Assembly: GCA_007121455.1 (NCBI GenBank)
Contig: SKKN01000003.1
Location: 1-64,000 of the forward strand
From: Gemmatimonadota bacterium
Lineage (GTDB): Bacteria; Gemmatimonadota; Gemmatimonadetes; Longimicrobiales; Gaopeijiaceae
Length of the DNA: 64,000 nt
Direction: 5' to 3'
In this document: piece by piece, positions 46,216 to 54,698 of the stretch
How positions within the stretch are numbered: position 1 is the first letter of the stretch
How the letters are laid out: the number at the start of each line of letters is the position of its first letter
The notes under the pieces: model-generated
Database searches by the model: none
What the model saw: only the letters and a program-made list of their open reading frames with translations
Told to the model about the DNA's origin: nothing
Made by a program: the position numbers and the translations under genes

Positions 46216-47703
46216 TCACACGAGGCGCACCGCCGGGACGATCACGAACCAGCCGATGTACAGCAGGGAGGAAGCCATGAGGAAGTCGATTCGACGCTCG
46301 GGAGCCCCCGCACGCAGGTAGCGAGCGAGGAGGAAGATCAAGGCGCCGGCATGGGGCACCGCAATCCACGAAAGACCCTGGAAGGCGGGAACCCCGGACA
46401 GGCCGAGCGTGAGCGCCGCCGAAACCGCGATGAGCAGGAGCGCGGCACGGGCGGCGGGCCCGGTTCCAAACGACACGGCGAGCGTCCGCTTTCCTGCAGC
46501 GGAGTCTGCGCTCCGATCGGGGATCCCGGCGAGAATGATCGCGGGCGACACGGCGAGTCCGATGGTGAGCCCGAAAATCCATGGAAGCGGGTCCAGGAGG
46601 CTCCCTCCCTGAACGACATGTCCGAGCAGGACGACGCCGGGACCGTGTGTGAGAGCCACATCGATCTCCCCCAGGCCCCGGTGGCTGAATTGGAGGGGTG
46701 GGATGGTGTAGCCGAGTGCGATCACGGCGAGGACGGCCAAAATCGCGAAGACGGGGCCGGGCGACGGAACGGTCGCGAGGAGAGTTGCCGAGGAGATAGC
46801 GAAGACGCAGAGGGAGAGCTGGGCTCCTCGCCACAGCTCCGTCGGCTTCATCCCGCGTTCGTGAAGACTCCGGCTCCCCCCTGTGAACGGGCTCCAGTTC
46901 CGATTCTGCGCATCGCTTTCGCGGTCGTAGAGGTCGTTCGTGATGACGGTCGCGATCTTCAGGCTGATCATCGCTACGAGCCCGAGCGCGAAGGCGAAGA
47001 GCGTGATGCCTGCACCCGCTACGAGCGCTCCAATCAGGTAGCCGAGAATGCTCATTGGGTAGAACTGTGGTCGTACCGCGCCCACCCACATCCTGATTGC
47101 GCAGGTGACCCGCTGCCGTGTGCTCCGAGGCCCCCGGGCGAGGAGGAGACCGAGGTCCCGCGCAGCAGTCAGCCAGGCACGGCGCGCTTGCTCCTCGCTG
47201 TGGCTCGGCCGGGCGAATGCCGTGGCCTTCACGGTCTCGATGCCACAGAGCGCCAGGGTCGCGCGACGCATCGCCCGCGTTCCAGGAGCGGCCTGGATCC
47301 AGCGGTAGACGAGCGGTGGGACGTCCATCGTGGTGATCAGCTCGGCGGTGCGGCCGTGGAGCAGGCCGTAGTAGTGACCGTTCCGCTCGCGAAAGGCGAA
47401 CCCGGGCAGGAGTACCCGGTCGAGGAACCCTTTCATCCGTGCAGGCATCGTTCCCCACCAGTTCGGATAGACGAAGACGAGATGCTCCGCCCATTCGATG
47501 AGCGCTCTCGCCTCTGCGAGATCGGGTTCGAGGGGCTGCTCCGCCGGAGATGTCGCCAAAACGTCGGGGTCGAACCTAAGGCTGCCGATCTGGACCTCGA
47601 CCACCTCGCACCCCGCTTCGCGTGCGCCGTCCGCATAGGCCGACGCGATGGCGCCGTTCAGGCTGCCGCTCCTAGGGTGGCCGAGGATGACAAGTACCCG
47701 CAT
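46216..47703 (-). CDS. Flavodoxin-type quinone reductase fused to MenA-like prenyltransferase
   Basis: A 495-residue two-part protein. Residues 1-195 form a NAD(P)H:quinone-reductase-like flavodoxin_2 domain: VLVILGHPRSGSLNGAIA for FMN phosphate binding, FVYPNWWGTMPARMKGFLDRVL and GYYxLL-like GHYYGLLHGR. Residues 200-495 form a UbiA/MenA-type prenyltransferase with eight to nine helices. It has Asp motifs NDLYDRESD (256-264) and GIPDRSADSAAGKRTLAV (396-400), the latter MenA-like. The joint is in one uninterrupted frame with no internal start. ATG at 47703 begins the flavodoxin strand; the frame upstream is unrelated. The prenyl acceptor is unknown; a quinone-like one is implied. Confidence 0.88.
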   Translation of the reverse strand: MRVLVILGHPRSGSLNGAIASAYADGAREAGCEVVEVQIGSLRFDPDVLATSPAEQPLEPDLAEARALIEWAEHLVFVYPNWWGTMPARMKGFLDRVLLPGFAFRERNGHYYGLLHGRTAELITTMDVPPLVYRWIQAAPGTRAMRRATLALCGIETVKATAFARPSHSEEQARRAWLTAARDLGLLLARGPRSTRQRVTCAIRMWVGAVRPQFYPMSILGYLIGALVAGAGITLFAFALGLVAMISLKIATVITNDLYDRESDAQNRNWSPFTGGSRSLHERGMKPTELWRGAQLSLCVFAISSATLLATVPSPGPVFAILAVLAVIALGYTIPPLQFSHRGLGEIDVALTHGPGVVLLGHVVQGGSLLDPLPWIFGLTIGLAVSPAIILAGIPDRSADSAAGKRTLAVSFGTGPAARAALLLIAVSAALTLGLSGVPAFQGLSWIAVPHAGALIFLLARYLRAGAPERRIDFLMASSLLYIGWFVIVPAVRLV

Positions 47704-47921
47704 CGGCCCGCTCGTTGCCTCTTTGTGAAGGGCGGTGAGACCCTGGTGCCCAGGGTCCGGTCGGCGTCGCGAACGCGCAGGGATGCAAGTGACAGGCCCG
47801 TTCGAAGGAGGAGCAGGGGATGGCACCGGCGCGAGTGGAACGGAGTTTGCAACTCATTGGGGATGCCGAGCACCCGCAGCAGGGTGTGCGTTTCGACCAT
47901 CCTCAATGTGGAGCCATACCG

Positions 47922-48458
47922 ATGAAGATCATGCACCTGACGACTCTGGCGTTCGTTTCCGTCATGCTGGTGGGATGTGAGCCGCCCGATCCAGAGGAGC
48001 CCGCCGTACCCGATGACGATCAGCCCGTGATGGAGGAGGACCGGGACTTCGAGGAGGAGACGGTGAGTCTCGGTGACGTCGATGACTCTGGTGTGACTGG
48101 GGAAATTCGGTTGGTCGAGGACATGAACCGGACCCAGGTGATGCTGGAGGTCGAAGGTGCCCAGCCGAACGCTACGCTTTCGGCCCGGGTGGCGATGGGC
48201 AGCTGCGACCGGATCGATGAAATCGACCGCGGAGAGCAGCCGGATGAGGAGCCGGGACAACAGCCGGGCGAGCAGATGATGGATCAGCAGCAGGAGCTCG
48301 AAACCATCCAAACAAATCCGGATGGGTACGGAGTGAGCTCGACTGTCCTCGAGATGCCGATGAATCAGCTCGTCGACGGGAACCATGTGCTGATCGTGGA
48401 GGACGAGGCTGGACAGATCGTCTCCTGCGCGGACCTCGACCGCGGAATGGGCTGGTAG
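47922..48458 (+). CDS. Predicted lipoprotein, possible SOD-like beta-barrel
   Basis: A 178-residue lipoprotein: leader MKIMHLTTLAFVSVMLVGC with lipobox LVGC, then an acidic stretch. The mature part has SGVTGEIRLVEDMNRTQVMLEVEGAQPNATLSARVAMGSC, read here in two family blocks, and a late LVDGNHVLIVEDEAGQIVSC. The order of blocks and the two cysteines resemble Cu/Zn SOD or CHRD domains, but the metal-binding histidines are missing. A Gln-rich run lies in the middle. The start has GGAG eight bases before it. No enzymatic role is suggested. It is divergent from the flavodoxin-MenA gene. Confidence 0.7.
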   Translation: MKIMHLTTLAFVSVMLVGCEPPDPEEPAVPDDDQPVMEEDRDFEEETVSLGDVDDSGVTGEIRLVEDMNRTQVMLEVEGAQPNATLSARVAMGSCDRIDEIDRGEQPDEEPGQQPGEQMMDQQQELETIQTNPDGYGVSSTVLEMPMNQLVDGNHVLIVEDEAGQIVSCADLDRGMGW

Positions 48459-48490
48459 CAACATCGCGAGCTGCAGAGGCCGGCATGAAT

Positions 48491-48538
48491 CCCGGGCGGC
48501 GAGGTTTCCCCGATCCGAGGGGAAACCACCCGCCCGGG
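48491..48538 (+). terminator. Two-part GC hairpin after lipoprotein gene
   Basis: CCCGGGCGG pairs with CCGCCCGGG and, inside a small internal loop, GGTTTCCCC pairs with GGGGAAACC, leaving a 7-base apex loop. It begins 33 bases after the lipoprotein stop and ends 58 bases before the next start. No T-run follows beyond TT. Confidence 0.6.
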
Positions 48539-48595
48539 TTGCCGTGTGCGACTGACGGCCAGAACCAGATAGCAATTCAATCCCCAGGAGGTACC

Positions 48596-49273
48596 ATGGC
48601 CAAGGCAGTCTTTTGCATAGCGAATACGAGAGATCAGGCGGAGACCATCGTCGATCGGCTCCGCGTGGCAGGATTCACCGGCGACGACATCTCGGTGCTG
48701 CTTCCCGATAAGTCGGGAACGAAGGACTTCGCCCACGAGAAGGCGACGAAGGCTCCCGAGGGCGGTCTGACAGGGGCTGGAGCAGGCGGGGTCGCGGGCG
48801 GTGCCCTCGGGTACCTGGCCGGCATTGGAGCGATTGCCATTCCCGGCATCGGGCCGCTCGTCGCGGCCGGGCCGATCATGGCAGCCCTGAGTGGCGCGGC
48901 GGTCGGTGGGGCTGTGGGAGGTGTAACCGGGGCGCTGGTCGGGATGGGGATGCCGGAGATTGAAGCCAAACGGTACGAAGGGAAGGTGAAGGAAGGCAAC
49001 ATCCTGATCTCAGCGCATGCGGAGAATCAGGAACAGAGCCGTGTGGCGAAATCGATCTTCGAGGAAGTCGGAGCGGAGGACATATCGACCGGCGGAGTCG
49101 AGGATGTGGATGAGGACACCGAGGGAAGGCGTGCCGGCGAGGGCCGGTCTCGGGAGATGCGGACCGGCGAGCGGAGCGTCGGACACGGCCGTGGCATGAG
49201 TGAGGCCGAGCGGCGGGGGGAGCGGGACATCGAGGGCCCCGGTCCCGGTCCTGATCCGGAGCGGCGGCGATAA
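48596..49273 (+). CDS. General-stress 17M-like protein with glycine-zipper core
   Basis: A 225-residue protein in three parts. An alpha/beta head (AKAVFCIANTRDQAETIVDRL, DDISVLLPDKSG) is followed by a Gly/Ala-rich double hydrophobic segment (about 58-118, including GAGAGGVAGGALGYLAG and AAVGGAVGGVTGALVGMG). Then come a conserved end EAKRYEGKVKEGNILISAHA and a long charged Gly/Arg/Glu tail. The pattern is that of low-temperature-induced/general stress 17M proteins, which likely insert in or associate with the membrane. AGGAGG is five bases before the ATG. Confidence 0.82.
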   Translation: MAKAVFCIANTRDQAETIVDRLRVAGFTGDDISVLLPDKSGTKDFAHEKATKAPEGGLTGAGAGGVAGGALGYLAGIGAIAIPGIGPLVAAGPIMAALSGAAVGGAVGGVTGALVGMGMPEIEAKRYEGKVKEGNILISAHAENQEQSRVAKSIFEEVGAEDISTGGVEDVDEDTEGRRAGEGRSREMRTGERSVGHGRGMSEAERRGERDIEGPGPGPDPERRR

Positions 49274-49698
49274 GGGTCGCCACGATCCACTGGGTAACAT
49301 CCGGCGCTGTATCTCGAGGCGCCGCACGAAGCGGGGAAGGTCCTTGAGGACCTTCCCCGCTCTTGTCTCAAGGTTTGCCGGTAGGAGGAGCTTCCGCGCC
49401 CGCTCGCAGCCTGCGATCGAGGGAGCTGTCGCGACCGAAGGAAAAAAATCCCTGCCCCGTCGGCTTAGCTCCCGCTTTAACGTCTGTGCCAGTCGTCGAG
49501 CGGTGGGTGCATTTGCTCGGTGCGGCCGGCCTCGGGACACCATGTAACATGCGTCCTATAAGTGACTTACACGTCTCCATGGTGGTTTGATCTGCTCATG
49601 GCACACGACTTGCTCTTTGCCTCGTGCACCAGCCATCGGATGCCTTCCGGGGGCTGATCGAATGCACCACTCGACAACGTCATCTAAAGGAGGGTTCC
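49274..49698. other. 425-bp intergenic region
   Basis: It holds the terminator at 49331-49360 near its left side and the strong ribosome-binding site AAAGGAGGG before 49699. The remaining 330 bases show no coding potential and no repeat. A promoter for the next gene must lie here but I cannot name one. Confidence 0.5.
49331..49360 (+). terminator. 14-bp perfect hairpin terminator
   Basis: GCGGGGAAGGTCCT and AGGACCTTCCCCGC are exact reverse complements separated by TG, 57 bases after the stress-protein stop. The sequence after it (TCTTGTCTC) is only moderately T-rich. Confidence 0.65.
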
Positions 49699-50181
49699 AT
49701 GTACCGGAGATCGCCCAATCCCTACTCCGCAACGGGAGTGCTGATCGTCCTCGTGGCTGGTGTCTGGGCCTTTGGCCCAGTGGACGCACCTGACACGGCC
49801 GCGGAGTCGCAGTTTGCTCAGCAGTTCGCGGACACGATTCCCGAGCAGCCGGAGCAGCACGATCCACAACAGGTGCCTGGAGCCCAGGAGGAACAAGAGT
49901 GCCAGGCCACCTTCCAACCCGAGTCGATCGAGGCCGGGACGGTTCACGAAGAGGTGCACGTGACGTTCACGGAGCCCATCCAGCATGTGGAGGATGTGGA
50001 AGTGGACGAGGAAAGTGGTCTGAACGTCCTGTGGACGCACGACGACGACGATGACCTCGCAACTGCCGCTCGGGTCCGCGTAAGTGCCGTCGGCGCGCAG
50101 GAGGGCACCTGGCGGGTGACGTTCGAAGATGAGGCAGGCAAACTCTGCGAGGGTCGGATCACCGTTACCGGCGGGAACTGA
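49699..50181 (+). CDS. Predicted exported protein with Ig-like domain
   Basis: A 160-residue protein with an N-terminal hydrophobic segment (ATGVLIVLVAGVWAFGPV), a Gln/Pro-rich linker, and a beta-rich domain from about residue 65. The domain runs from QECQATFQPESIEAG to EAGKLCEGRITVTGG, so two cysteines bracket it. This is the layout of Ig or TIG-like sandwiches. An acidic run of five Asp residues lies between strands. It is anchored in or exported across the inner membrane. AAAGGAGGG before the ATG and an excellent terminator after the stop show it is monocistronic. No family is recognised. Confidence 0.7.
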   Translation: MYRRSPNPYSATGVLIVLVAGVWAFGPVDAPDTAAESQFAQQFADTIPEQPEQHDPQQVPGAQEEQECQATFQPESIEAGTVHEEVHVTFTEPIQHVEDVEVDEESGLNVLWTHDDDDDLATAARVRVSAVGAQEGTWRVTFEDEAGKLCEGRITVTGGN

Positions 50182-50255
50182 CGGCCACCTCTGATTCGCC
50201 ATCGGTCCGACGCCGGGTCGCAGAAGGTTTCCAACTCCTTCCCCGCGCCTTCCCG

Positions 50256-50295
50256 AAGGGGGGGCAGCCCGCTCCAGGGCTGTCCCCCCTTTTTT
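50256..50295 (+). terminator. Intrinsic terminator with T-run
   Basis: AAGGGGGGGCAGCCC pairs with GGGCTGTCCCCCCTT (one G-T pair) around the loop GCTCCA, and six T residues follow. It is the best rho-independent terminator in the window and serves the gene at 49699. It may also stop transcripts of the convergent PBP gene. Confidence 0.85.
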
Positions 50296-50339
50296 GCTCG
50301 TCCGGAATCCATGGCGCCGGCGTAAACCTGCTCCGGCGC

Positions 50340-53300
50340 TCAGTCGCTCTGGGCGATCTCCCGCGAATCGGCAAGCCCGGCCGCGTCCGATTCGAACAGG
50401 GGCGAGAGCGCCGGCCCGAGCATCCGGAGCACCTGGGCCGGGAGCGAACTCGTGAAGGTGTAGCCGCCGGAGGCTTCGCCGGAGACGAACACGGTGAGTG
50501 TGCCAAAGAACCGGTCGCCCAGGATGAACACGAAGGTCGCAGTCCGGTTGACGGGCCGTTCGTCGACGAGCCGTCCTCCGGGAGCGAAGACCTTGAACGT
50601 ATGGTTCCCGGTGCCTGTCTTTCCCGCCACGGAGACTGTGCCTCCCCCCGGCAGTGGGATCCCTCCTGCAAGCCTTCGCCCAGTACCCTCGCTCACCACC
50701 GAGGCGAGTGCCGCACGCCCGACCGCGGCGGCCGCCGGTGAGAGCACGGCCTCGCCTCCCTCGGGCGAGGACCGGAAGATCGTCTCGTACGGGGTGTTCT
50801 CCGCGAAGTGGAGCTCGGTCACGCGCTCGACCGGTTGTCGGACGCCATCGTTCAGCAGGATGCCCACGAGTTCGGTAAGGGCATCCGGTCGGTCGGCCGA
50901 GCTTCCGATCGCGGTTGCATAGGAGGGCACCAGGGCATCGAAGGGGTAGCCGAGGCGCCTCCATGCCCGGTGAACCTCCTTGAAGGCGTCCTCCTCGATC
51001 AGGATCCGGATCCGCTGGTCTTGCGCGGATCGATGCCGGGTGCGAACGAGCCATCCATAGCTCTCGAGGCGTGCCTCCACGCCGGCATCGAGGACCTCGG
51101 AAAGGGTCGCCTCCGGGCGGGCGAGGAGATGGCGGGCCACCTGAAGCTCGAGGGGGTGGATGCCGGCGAGATAGCCGAGATCGGCAAGCCCCCATGCCGA
51201 GGGGTTGGCTCGCCGGAAGAGGTCCTCGGTCCGCTCGGCCGTCAGCGACGCTCCTTGTGGGCGGGACCGGAGGAACTTCGCCATCTCGTCGAGCCTGGCG
51301 GCGGGAAGGACCGCGCGAAACGCCCAGGCGAGACGAACCGGCGTGACGGCCCCACCGTCGGCCAGCACTTCGAGAATCCGCTCCGATGTTCGGTCCTCGG
51401 CCCCCGCGGGATAGCGCCGGTAGAAGCCGGACATGAACTGGCTGCCCTCTACATGCGCGAAACGCTCGAGGTACCACTCTCTGCGTGGGTCCTGGGGATC
51501 CTGGAGCACGTCCCAGGTGGAGGCGTCGATGTGGTGACGGACCAGGTCACGCATGAGCCGGATGAAGGGGAGATTGATGGAATGGGCAAATGCATCCCGC
51601 ACCGAGACCACCTGGCTGTCGTGGATCCGATCGAAGTTCCGGAAGGTGTGGACGCCTCCACCCGTGAAGAATCGCTCGGCCGGGCTTGCGGAGTAGCGAC
51701 GATCCATCGCTGCCTCGAGGAGCTCCACCACCTCCGCGTCGGGACGTCGTCGGAGGAAGTCGACCGTCCATTGCGCGAGCCGGTGCTCCGGGTGGATGGC
51801 CACGGCCTGCAGTTCCTCGGGGGGGAGGGCCGAGAATCGCTGGTGAAGCTGCTCCATCACCTCCAGGTAATGGACGAAGGTCCGAAGCTTCGCCGTAGAC
51901 CCGAGGTCGAGCTTCGTCCCGCGGTTCAGGTTGAACGGTCCCTCGAAGTTGTCCGTGTCCACTCGGATGAAATTCGCGTTCTCCCCCCTTTCATAGAGGG
52001 TGAAGGCGTACTGTACCCCTGCCGGGCCCCCTGTTTGGAGGAGGCGTGCGGCCCGGAGTCCCTCGGTCTGCACGAAATCCTCGTCGTGGAGTCGTGCGAG
52101 GAGGGCTGCGACATCCCTCTGAACGGAATGGTCGAAGGTGCTCCGTACCGTAAGGTCCAGCCGGTCGAGCTCGTACAGGTCGGTCAGCCCCAGGGTCTGC
52201 GTGAGCGAGGACCGCACTGCGTTCGCTGCCTTCCGGTCGACGAACTCCGGCCGCCCCCGCTCCGGCGCTCGTGTCCGGAGGGTGGTCTCGGCCTGTCGGG
52301 CCGCTTCCCCCAACTCGGCCGAAATGATGTTCCGCCCGACGAGAAGGTCGAGGTATACATCGACCATCCGGTCCAGACCTTTCCGACCTTCTGGTCTCAC
52401 GAGGTGCCACGAGGGTCTCCGCTGCGCCAGAAGAAGGCTGAGGACCTGACGGTACGCGACGGCCTGCTCGGCGAGTTCCTCGGCTACCCGTCCGCCGTCT
52501 CCCACGTCAGCCGTGAGCAGCTCGGACACCCGATCCGCATCGACTCCGTACCACGCCCACAGCCCGTCCTTGAGGCCGGTCACCTCCCCATGCCCTGCGA
52601 TGGCCGCGAACGGCACCGAGTTCAAGTAGTCGACGGCGACACGCCGCCGGGCCCCCATGCTGTTGTCTCCGTCCAGGTATGTACGGAGGGAGGCGGAGGC
52701 CATTTGCCTGAGCTTCTCCCCGGGGCCGGGAGTGATTCCTTCGGGAGAATGCCGGAACTTCTCCATCTGAGTGGCCAGGGTGCTCGCACCCGGAACGGAG
52801 CCGTCGGTCAGGGGAGCCATGACCGTGAACTCGATGGAGGCGCGAGCGAGGCGGCGCCACTCCACCGCCGGGTTCCGGTGAGGATAGCGGGAATCGAGGA
52901 GGGTTCGGTTCTCGATGAAGAGGAGAGTCTCCACGATCAGAGGGGGAACCGATTCGAAAGTGGGATATACCCGCTCTGGCTGAGTCGCGCGAAAGAGTGG
53001 CTGGTCGTTCCTGTCGAGCACCTCGAGGCCGGCCTGCACCTTTTCACGGTACACGGGGATGAGACCCCATCGAGCCAATCGGTGGAAGGGCGGCGAGACC
53101 TGCGCCTGGTGATCGATCCGAAACCCCCGCTCGTCGAGGCGGGAAGTCCATTCCGGAATCCGCGGATACCCGAGACGCTCGTTGTACGGGCCCGAGGTCG
53201 GAAATACGATGGACGAGCTCGGCCCCGGCTCGACCTGGTAGCTGAGGGTCGGGGCCACATACGTGCCCAGAACGTGGGCTTGCATGCGGGAGGTGACGCC

Positions 53301-53507
53301 TTCGAACCCGACCAGGGCAACGATCGCGCCGGCAAGGAGCGTCGAGAGGGTGAACGGATGAAGGAGCCTGCGTATAATCCGTCGAGGGAGGGGGGCGGAT
53401 GGCCCGTGTCCGGTCGTGGCATCCTCCTCCTCGGCGGATGGACGAGGCGACGGTCCGGGGGTGGTCCTGGAGTCCCTGCGAACGGACCTCCGGGAGAAGG
53501 GTTTCAT
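50340..53507 (-). CDS. Class A penicillin-binding protein, bifunctional
   Basis: A 1055-residue peptidoglycan synthase. A basic cytosolic head and one transmembrane helix (LLAGAIVALVGFEGV) are followed by a glycosyltransferase-51 domain. This domain is divergent: the catalytic box reads LLFIENRTLLDS and the second box SVPGASTLATQMEKF. The C-terminal transpeptidase has all three motifs: the nucleophile in GSTAKLRT, HSINLPF as SxN, and AGKTGTGNH as KTG. It is larger than most PBP1 proteins, with long insertions. Start 53507 is chosen because CAGGA sits before the paired ATGs; the open frame upstream is antisense to the Usp gene. It is divergent from the Usp gene. Confidence 0.85.
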   Translation of the reverse strand: MKPFSRRSVRRDSRTTPGPSPRPSAEEEDATTGHGPSAPLPRRIIRRLLHPFTLSTLLAGAIVALVGFEGVTSRMQAHVLGTYVAPTLSYQVEPGPSSSIVFPTSGPYNERLGYPRIPEWTSRLDERGFRIDHQAQVSPPFHRLARWGLIPVYREKVQAGLEVLDRNDQPLFRATQPERVYPTFESVPPLIVETLLFIENRTLLDSRYPHRNPAVEWRRLARASIEFTVMAPLTDGSVPGASTLATQMEKFRHSPEGITPGPGEKLRQMASASLRTYLDGDNSMGARRRVAVDYLNSVPFAAIAGHGEVTGLKDGLWAWYGVDADRVSELLTADVGDGGRVAEELAEQAVAYRQVLSLLLAQRRPSWHLVRPEGRKGLDRMVDVYLDLLVGRNIISAELGEAARQAETTLRTRAPERGRPEFVDRKAANAVRSSLTQTLGLTDLYELDRLDLTVRSTFDHSVQRDVAALLARLHDEDFVQTEGLRAARLLQTGGPAGVQYAFTLYERGENANFIRVDTDNFEGPFNLNRGTKLDLGSTAKLRTFVHYLEVMEQLHQRFSALPPEELQAVAIHPEHRLAQWTVDFLRRRPDAEVVELLEAAMDRRYSASPAERFFTGGGVHTFRNFDRIHDSQVVSVRDAFAHSINLPFIRLMRDLVRHHIDASTWDVLQDPQDPRREWYLERFAHVEGSQFMSGFYRRYPAGAEDRTSERILEVLADGGAVTPVRLAWAFRAVLPAARLDEMAKFLRSRPQGASLTAERTEDLFRRANPSAWGLADLGYLAGIHPLELQVARHLLARPEATLSEVLDAGVEARLESYGWLVRTRHRSAQDQRIRILIEEDAFKEVHRAWRRLGYPFDALVPSYATAIGSSADRPDALTELVGILLNDGVRQPVERVTELHFAENTPYETIFRSSPEGGEAVLSPAAAAVGRAALASVVSEGTGRRLAGGIPLPGGGTVSVAGKTGTGNHTFKVFAPGGRLVDERPVNRTATFVFILGDRFFGTLTVFVSGEASGGYTFTSSLPAQVLRMLGPALSPLFESDAAGLADSREIAQSD

Positions 53508-53738
53508 CATTCCTGTCGGAAAGGGTTGGCCTCGCCGAGGAGGGAGCTCATCGGCTCGCCTTCTACCCCGGGCCCGTCTCTCCGGTGCCTCAGCACCTCT
53601 CCTCGTCCTCACGGTCGAATGGAGAGACGGGTTTGGGGGCCGTCCAGGTGGCGAGGGCTGGCACCGGAGTGGTGATCTTCCAATCTTCACGAAGGATCGA
53701 CAGAGGAAGGTCCAGCCCAAACCGCAAGGAGGTGCTCC

Positions 53739-54698
53739 GTGTACCGAAGGATTCTCGTTCCCCTGGATGGTTCCCGCTTTTCGGAAAACGCCATACCGCG
53801 GGCACTGGCCATCGGAGGTGAGGAGCCTTCGCGGGTCCATCTGGTTGCCGTCGCCGGCTCGAGCATCGGAACGGAAGCTCGAACCGCCGTTCGGGCTCCC
53901 GCGGAGGCGGAGGATCGCACCCGCGCCATCCACGCCGCGGATCGGTACCTCGAAGGCGTCGAGGAGCGTCTCGGGGCATTGGCCCCGGAAGCGCAGGTGA
54001 GTCGAAGGGCACTTCCACCGGGAAACGTGGCTCATTCGCTCCGGCGGGAGATCGAAGAGGAGTCCCTGGATCTCGTGGTGATGTCGACGCACGGGCGCGG
54101 AGGGGTTCGCCGGGCCTGGTTGGGAAGCGTGGCCGACGGCCTCATCCGGAGCTCGCCCGTTCCGGTTCTGCTGGTTCGGCCGGAAGGGGAGGGTGCCGAC
54201 TCCGAAGAGTATCCGGACCCATTGTCCGAACCTGCGGCAGGCCCCTTCAGGCATGTGTTGGTACCGGTCGATCGTTCTCCCGACTCCGCCGATCTGGTAC
54301 GGCATGCGGTGGGTGTCGCTCGAGGGGGTGCGAAGGTGACGCTCCTGCACGTCGTACCACCCGTCCCCGCCGGGGCATATCCGTACATGACGCTGCCCGC
54401 AAGGGAAGATGAATCGGCGGAGGAGCTGGTTCGCACGGCGGAGGAGGAACTGGAATCGTTGGCTGCAGGGATTCGCGGAAAGGGAATCTCGGTCGACGTG
54501 AAGGTGGTCGCCCCAAGCGAGCCGGTGCCCGGGATCTTCAGCGTCGCGGAGGAAGGAGGTGTAGATGTGATCGCGATGAGCACCCGAGGGAGAGGCGGAG
54601 TCGCGCGCCTGCTGCTCGGAAGCGTTGCAGACAAGGTGATCCGTGCGTCGCGGATGCCGGTGCTCGTATACCGTCCTCCCGAAGAGCAAGTGGGATGA
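53739..54698 (+). CDS. Tandem UspA-domain universal stress protein
   Basis: A 319-residue cytoplasmic protein with two UspA domains (about 1-150 and 167-315). Each opens with a Rossmann strand (RRILVPLDGS, RHVLVPVDRS) and ends with the ATP-binding pattern G-2x-G-9x-G(S/T). This reads STHGRGGVRRAWLGSVA in the first domain and STRGRGGVARLLLGSVA in the second. Both domains should therefore bind ATP. Translation starts at GTG, with AAGGAGG at a good distance. The stop overlaps the next ATG (ATGA). Confidence 0.93.
   Translation: MYRRILVPLDGSRFSENAIPRALAIGGEEPSRVHLVAVAGSSIGTEARTAVRAPAEAEDRTRAIHAADRYLEGVEERLGALAPEAQVSRRALPPGNVAHSLRREIEEESLDLVVMSTHGRGGVRRAWLGSVADGLIRSSPVPVLLVRPEGEGADSEEYPDPLSEPAAGPFRHVLVPVDRSPDSADLVRHAVGVARGGAKVTLLHVVPPVPAGAYPYMTLPAREDESAEELVRTAEEELESLAAGIRGKGISVDVKVVAPSEPVPGIFSVAEEGGVDVIAMSTRGRGGVARLLLGSVADKVIRASRMPVLVYRPPEEQVG

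Noticed and set aside
46085-47494. Upstream extension of the SDR frame into the flavodoxin-MenA gene
   Set aside because: The extension is in a different frame of the same strand from the flavodoxin-MenA protein and has no homology; the SDR start at 46084 has its own AGGAGG.
50808-53675. 955-codon open frame on the plus strand
   Set aside because: It is antisense to the class A PBP; no domain or ribosome site was seen.
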